DNA of 8,461 nt from Chloroflexota bacterium. Lineage in GTDB: Bacteria; Chloroflexota; Limnocylindria; Limnocylindrales; CSP1-4. Below, piece after piece: positions 5,755 through 8,461 of the stretch. The stretch is from NCBI GenBank assembly GCA_021790715.1, contig JAJYGK010000198.1:1-8461 (forward strand), read 5' to 3'. The stretch's first letter is position 1. Each line of letters opens with the position of its first letter. The notes under the pieces were generated by a model. It ran no database searches. It was given only the letters and a program-made list of their open reading frames with translations, and was not told where the DNA came from. Position numbers and translations under genes: made by a program.

Positions 5755-6870
5755 TCAGCTCGGTCGGCGGTAGAACGGGAGCGCGACCACCTCGACCGGG
5801 ACCCGCGCATCGCGGATCGCCACTTCGAGAATCGTACCGGCGTCGGCGGCGTCCGGTGGGACGTACGCCATCGCGATGGGCACGCCGAGGGTGGGCGACT
5901 GGGTGCCGCTGGTGACCGTGCCGATCGGCACGGCCTCCTCCACGGCCGCCTCGCCGCCACCCCGGTGCACCGGGTAGCCGTGCCGCGCGATGCCGCGTCC
6001 CCGCACGACGAGCCCGACGAGCGCCTTCGATCGCCCGCGCTCCTGTGCCGCCTGCAGTGCCTCGCGACCGACGAACTCGCCGGCCTTGGCGAACTTCACC
6101 ACCCGCCCGAGCCCGGCGTCGAACGGCGTCGTGTCGCGCGTCAGCTCGTTGCCGTAGAGGGGCATGCCGGCCTCCAGGCGCAGCGTGTCGCGCGCCCCCA
6201 GCCCGACGGGAACGGTGCCCTGCGGTGCGCCGGCCTCGAGGAACACGTCGAAGAGGTCCGTGCCCTCGTCCCAGGCCACGAAGCACTCGAAGCCGTCCTC
6301 GCCCGTGTAGCCGGTCCGTGCCACCAGGGCCGCGTGCCCGGCGACGTGGCCCGGCGCGATCGCGTAATAGCGCAGCGCGGCGAGGTCCACGTCGGTGAGC
6401 GGGGTCAGGATCGCGGCCGCGAGCGGGCCCTGGATCGCCACCAGCGAGGTGCGCAGCGAGGCGTCGTCGAGCGCGGCGTCGAAGCCGGCCATTCGGGCGC
6501 GCAGCTCGTCCGCAACGACCGGCGCGTTGCCCGCGTTGGCGACGACCATGAAGTGGTCGGGTGCCAGGCGGTACACGATGAGGTCGTCGATGACGCCGCC
6601 GTCGGGCGCGCAGATCATCGAGTAGTGGGCACGGCCGACGGCGAGCGCCGGCGGGTCGGTCAGGAGCGCGTGCGCGAGCGCCTCGCCGGCCTGGCCTCCC
6701 TGCACGTGGAGCTCGCCCATGTGCGAGAGGTCGAAGACGCCGGCCCGCTGGCGCACCGCCCGGTGCTCCTCGACGATGCCGCCGTACTGGACCGGCATCT
6801 CCCAGCCCGCGAATTCCACGAGTCGGGCACCGAGCGACCGGTGTCGCTCGAGCAGGGCCGTGGCACGCAT
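5755..6870 (-). CDS. gcvT: Glycine cleavage system aminomethyltransferase (T protein)
   Basis: A 371-residue folate-dependent enzyme that releases ammonia from the aminomethyl-lipoyl arm of GcvH and transfers the one-carbon unit to tetrahydrofolate, giving 5,10-methylene-tetrahydrofolate. Family blocks run in order: LVEFAGWEMPVQYGG (17-31), GVFDLSHMGEL (44-54), GGVIDDLIVY (91-100), ARTGYTGEDGFE, GARDTLRLEAGMPLYGNEL and SGTQSPTLGVPIAMAYV near the C-terminus. Asp96 in GGVIDDL corresponds to Asp96 of the Thermotoga maritima enzyme, the acid that acts on the folate. Length is usual for the family (about 360-370). I prefer the ATG at 6870 over the adjacent GTG at 6873 because AAGGAGG then sits 5 bases away and not 2. 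It is the first gene of the gcv cluster, 46 bases after the NUDIX gene, with a strong hairpin in between. Confidence 0.97.
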   Translation of the reverse strand: MRATALLERHRSLGARLVEFAGWEMPVQYGGIVEEHRAVRQRAGVFDLSHMGELHVQGGQAGEALAHALLTDPPALAVGRAHYSMICAPDGGVIDDLIVYRLAPDHFMVVANAGNAPVVADELRARMAGFDAALDDASLRTSLVAIQGPLAAAILTPLTDVDLAALRYYAIAPGHVAGHAALVARTGYTGEDGFECFVAWDEGTDLFDVFLEAGAPQGTVPVGLGARDTLRLEAGMPLYGNELTRDTTPFDAGLGRVVKFAKAGEFVGREALQAAQERGRSKALVGLVVRGRGIARHGYPVHRGGGEAAVEEAVPIGTVTSGTQSPTLGVPIAMAYVPPDAADAGTILEVAIRDARVPVEVVALPFYRRPS

Positions 6871-6875
6871 CACTC

Positions 6876-6882
6876 CCTCCTT
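6876..6882 (-). promoter_or_regulatory. Ribosome binding site of gcvT
   Basis: AAGGAGG on the minus strand, 5 bases before the ATG at 6870. It lies 9 bases downstream of the hairpin that spans the end of the NUDIX gene, so it would stay single-stranded when that hairpin forms. Confidence 0.8.
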
Positions 6883-6891
6883 GTCGTCCGG

Positions 6892-6930
6892 GCGAGACGG
6901 CCGGCCCTCCCCCCGATCAGGCCGTCTCGC
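6892..6930 (-). other. Strong 11-bp inverted repeat spanning the NUDIX stop codon, before gcvT
   Basis: Plus-strand arms gcgagacggcc (6892-6902) and ggccgtctcgc (6920-6930) are perfect reverse complements around a 17-base loop. On the minus strand the first arm encodes the last four residues of the NUDIX protein (Arg-Glu-Thr-Ala) and the TGA is the first codon of the loop. No T-run follows. Likely roles are partial termination or mRNA 3'-end protection that separates NUDIX from gcv expression. Confidence 0.6.
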
Positions 6931-7348
6931 GCTGCAGGAATGCCTCGATGACGGGACGCGCCCGATCGACGATCTCCCGTTCGGTCGGGTAGCTGAGCAG
7001 GTGGGCCGCGTCGGCCAGCCGCACCCATCGCACCTCGTCGAACTCGTGGTCGTGCCGGGTCAGGCTGCCGCCCGTGGGAACCATCAGGAAATGGTGGACG
7101 GTCTTGTCGATGCGCGCACCGCCCTGGACGAAGGAGTACTGGATCGACCCGACCGGCTCGACGATGCGGACCGCCAGCCCGGTCTCCTCCTCGACCTCGC
7201 GGAGCGCCGTCTGTTCGACCGACTCACCCGCCGACGGGGTGCCCTTCGGCAGCGTCCAGCGCATGCCCTCGCGCTGACGGTTCCGACGCCCGAGGACGAT
7301 CTCCGGCCCACCCTCCGACACCCGGACCACCAGGCCGCCCGCGGACAT
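6917..7348 (-). CDS. NUDIX hydrolase, MutT-like
   Basis: A 143-residue hydrolase of nucleoside diphosphates linked to another group; the exact substrate cannot be read from sequence. The complete NUDIX box GX5EX7REUXEEXGU is present at residues 36-58 (G36, E42, R50-E51, E54-E55, G57), with the metal-binding glutamates intact. Around it, SAGGLVVRV (2-10) forms the first strand, and MRWTLPKGTPSAGES (29-43) leads into the box, as in the MutT4-like and diadenosine-polyphosphate-type groups. The start is uncertain. The ATG at 7348 begins right at the domain but has only a weak ribosome site. An in-frame GTG at 7399 would add 17 residues reading ALRRETSRPRQVERA, and RRETS resembles the residues that often precede SAGG in this family. 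The frame stays open further upstream to 7711, but codon bias there favours another frame. Confidence 0.92.
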   Translation of the reverse strand: MSAGGLVVRVSEGGPEIVLGRRNRQREGMRWTLPKGTPSAGESVEQTALREVEEETGLAVRIVEPVGSIQYSFVQGGARIDKTVHHFLMVPTGGSLTRHDHEFDEVRWVRLADAAHLLSYPTEREIVDRARPVIEAFLQRETA

Positions 7349-7386
7349 CGCCCGCTCGACCTGCCGGGGCCGTGACGTCTCGCGCC

Positions 7387-7689
7387 TCAGTGCCGCCACG
7401 GAGCGGCGCGAACGGATCCGCCGAGGGGGCGCCGCCCCGGCTCGCTCGTCCAGTGCATCCGGGGCTCGCGGCGCAGCATGCCCGACGGCCGCGGCCGCGG
7501 CACCTCGGCCGTCATCCCGCGCCCGTCCCGCAGGCCCATCCGCTGCCCGCGCGACGGCGAGACGGGCCCCGTGACCATCCCCGGGGCCATCCTGTGGAGG
7601 CCGAGACGCGCCTCGCGGCCGTGGTCGGCCGGGGCGACGAACCGGGGCATGAGCCGGGCCGACCGACCCGGTGCGAGGCTGTGCTGCAT
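7387..7689 (-). CDS. Possible small Met/Arg-rich protein, unknown function
   Basis: A 100-codon frame, ATG at 7689 to TGA at 7387, that I do not recognise. By hand count about 94 of its 100 codons end in G or C, higher than expected by chance even in this GC-rich DNA, and the two other minus frames look less biased. The product would be strongly basic, with about 20 Arg, 8 Met and 5 His and no hydrophobic membrane segment or signal peptide. Against it: no strong ribosome site (only AGGC a few bases upstream), a composition dominated by Arg, Pro and Gly, which non-coding GC-rich DNA also gives, and no family motif. It lies 18 bases after the DUF2520 stop and ends 38 bases before the NUDIX ATG, so it fits an operon. 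If it is not a gene, 7349-7707 is a gene-free stretch of 359 bases with nothing else recognisable. Confidence 0.4.
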   Translation of the reverse strand: MQHSLAPGRSARLMPRFVAPADHGREARLGLHRMAPGMVTGPVSPSRGQRMGLRDGRGMTAEVPRPRPSGMLRREPRMHWTSEPGRRPLGGSVRAAPWRH

Positions 7690-7707
7690 GGCGCCTATGG
7701 TACGCGC

Positions 7708-8461
7708 TCACCCGACCGACGCAAGCAACGCGAGCAGTTCGTCGGCGCGCTCCGGTGCCAGGTCGCCCCGGGCCCGGGCGATCGCCACGGCGCGTCGCGC
7801 GAGGGCGACGTACAGGGGCACCGCGGCGGGATCCACGCGGCGCAGCGTCTCGAGATGCAGGCGGACGGTGCCGGCGTCTCCGCGCACGACCGGCCCGGTG
7901 AGGGCCCCCGCGGCCCCGTTCCGCCGCGCGTTCTCGAGCGCCTGTCGGGCGAGGCCCTCGTACGTGCCGAGACGGTCGTCCGGGGCGATCCCGGCCGCCG
8001 CGGCGAGACGCTCGACCACGTCGAGCACCGCCACCAGGCCGCCGGCGGAGAGCGTCGCGGCGGCATGGTGCGCCGCCTTCCCCTCCGCCGTCACGCGCAC
8101 GGGCCGCGCCCCCACGGCCCCGGCCAGCTCCTCGAGGAGCGGCAACAGCGCCTCGTCCCCCTCGATCGCGACCACCGCACCCGGCAGCGCCCGGCGACCG
8201 GCGTCGGCGTCGGGGAACGCGACCAGCGGGTGAAAGCTGCCTGCCTCGGTGCCGGCGGCCATCGCCGGCGCAAGCACCGAGGCGGGGAGGACGCCGCTCG
8301 CGTGCACGATCGCCTGGCCGCTGTAGAGCCGGAGCCCGGCGGCGACCTCGGCGATCGCGTCGTCGGGCACGGTGAGGAACAGCAGATCGGCCTCGTCGAT
8401 GATGTCGTGGGGTTGGGCGTGCGCGCGCGAGCCCGCGACGAGCGCCGCGAACCGGTAGATC
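7708..8461 (-). CDS. Rossmann-like/DUF2520 domain protein, N-terminus cut by window edge
   Basis: The last 250 residues of a putative NAD(P)-dependent oxidoreductase-like protein whose biochemical role is not established. The visible part starts inside the Rossmann domain, with DEADLLFLTVPDDAIAEVA matching the strand and loop that contact the cofactor in this superfamily; the glycine-rich nucleotide loop lies outside the window, so about 40 residues are missing. The C-terminal helical DUF2520 part shows IVHASGVLPASVL, GSFHPLVAF, EGKAAHHAAATLSAGGLVAVLD and GALTGPVVRGDAGTVRLHL, all typical of the family, which resembles ketopantoate and pyrroline-carboxylate reductases. In many genomes it neighbours pantothenate genes such as panC, but none is visible here. 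An in-frame GTG at 8370 is internal and not the start, because the Rossmann sequence continues upstream of it. The frame starts at base 8460; 8461 belongs to the previous codon. Confidence 0.87.
   Translation of the reverse strand, partial: IYRFAALVAGSRAHAQPHDIIDEADLLFLTVPDDAIAEVAAGLRLYSGQAIVHASGVLPASVLAPAMAAGTEAGSFHPLVAFPDADAGRRALPGAVVAIEGDEALLPLLEELAGAVGARPVRVTAEGKAAHHAAATLSAGGLVAVLDVVERLAAAAGIAPDDRLGTYEGLARQALENARRNGAAGALTGPVVRGDAGTVRLHLETLRRVDPAAVPLYVALARRAVAIARARGDLAPERADELLALLASVG

Noticed and set aside
2364..5773. Long plus-strand open frames (622 and 642 codons) opposite the gcv genes
   Set aside because: Antisense shadows: they mirror the codon bias of the minus-strand genes, show no domain and have low-complexity Arg/Ala/Gly products.
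2322..5960. A 1212-codon open frame on the minus strand covering gcvPB, gcvPA, gcvH and part of gcvT
   Set aside because: Only its last 523 codons are gcvPB. Upstream it reads Arg/Pro-rich nonsense through gcvPA, gcvH and gcvT, which are each clear in other frames. It is open only because stops are rare in GC-rich DNA, so it is not a fusion protein.
6871..6873. GTG one codon before the gcvT ATG as the true start
   Set aside because: It lies only 2 bases from the AAGGAGG element, while the ATG at 6870 has a normal 5-base spacing.
1..8461. tRNA, rRNA, insertion sequence or phage genes
   Set aside because: I looked for tRNA arms with conserved TTC loops, rRNA stretches and transposase or integrase motifs on both strands and saw none; the base composition is uniform, with no sign of recent transfer.

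Overview
The window is very GC-rich bacterial chromosome, and every gene I can support lies on the minus strand, so transcription runs from base 8461 towards base 1. The coding frames have third positions that are almost all G or C. GTG starts, strong AGGAGG-type ribosome sites and 4-base ATGA stop/start overlaps are common. The split glycine decarboxylase P-protein, the Ala/Ser/Pro/Thr-linker lipoprotein and the base composition suggest a high-GC Gram-positive-like or Chloroflexota lineage. My best guess is something like the Limnocylindria, but this is inference from style and not from a marker gene.

Layout in transcription order. (1) 8461-7708: most of a Rossmann-like/DUF2520 protein, N-terminus outside the window. 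(2) 7689-7387: a possible 100-residue Met/Arg-rich small protein of unknown function. (3) 7348-6917: a MutT-like NUDIX hydrolase, whose stop codon sits in an 11-bp perfect inverted repeat. (4) 6870-2322: the glycine cleavage cluster gcvT, gcvH, gcvPA, gcvPB. It is tightly packed except for a 110-base, repeat-rich spacer between gcvT and gcvH. (5) 2321-2151: an intergenic gap with two hairpins and a possible ECF-type promoter. (6) 2150-874: an ECF sigma factor and its overlapping membrane anti-sigma factor with a zinc-binding motif. (7) 735-1: the first 245 residues of a lipoprotein solute-binding protein of the peptide/nickel ABC-importer family, cut by the window edge.

Function. GcvT, GcvH and the two GcvP subunits form three of the four parts of the glycine cleavage system, which turns glycine plus tetrahydrofolate into CO2, ammonia and 5,10-methylene-tetrahydrofolate. 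The fourth part, dihydrolipoamide dehydrogenase, is not here. The sigma/anti-sigma pair is a separate signalling unit. It may control itself and possibly the downstream binding protein, but that link is only positional.

Most of the window is ordinary metabolism. I see no convincing new system. The points worth a second look are the small Met/Arg-rich ORF, the repeat-built gcvT-gcvH spacer, the hairpin at the NUDIX stop, the possible sigma autoregulatory promoter, and the lack of a recognisable glycine riboswitch.
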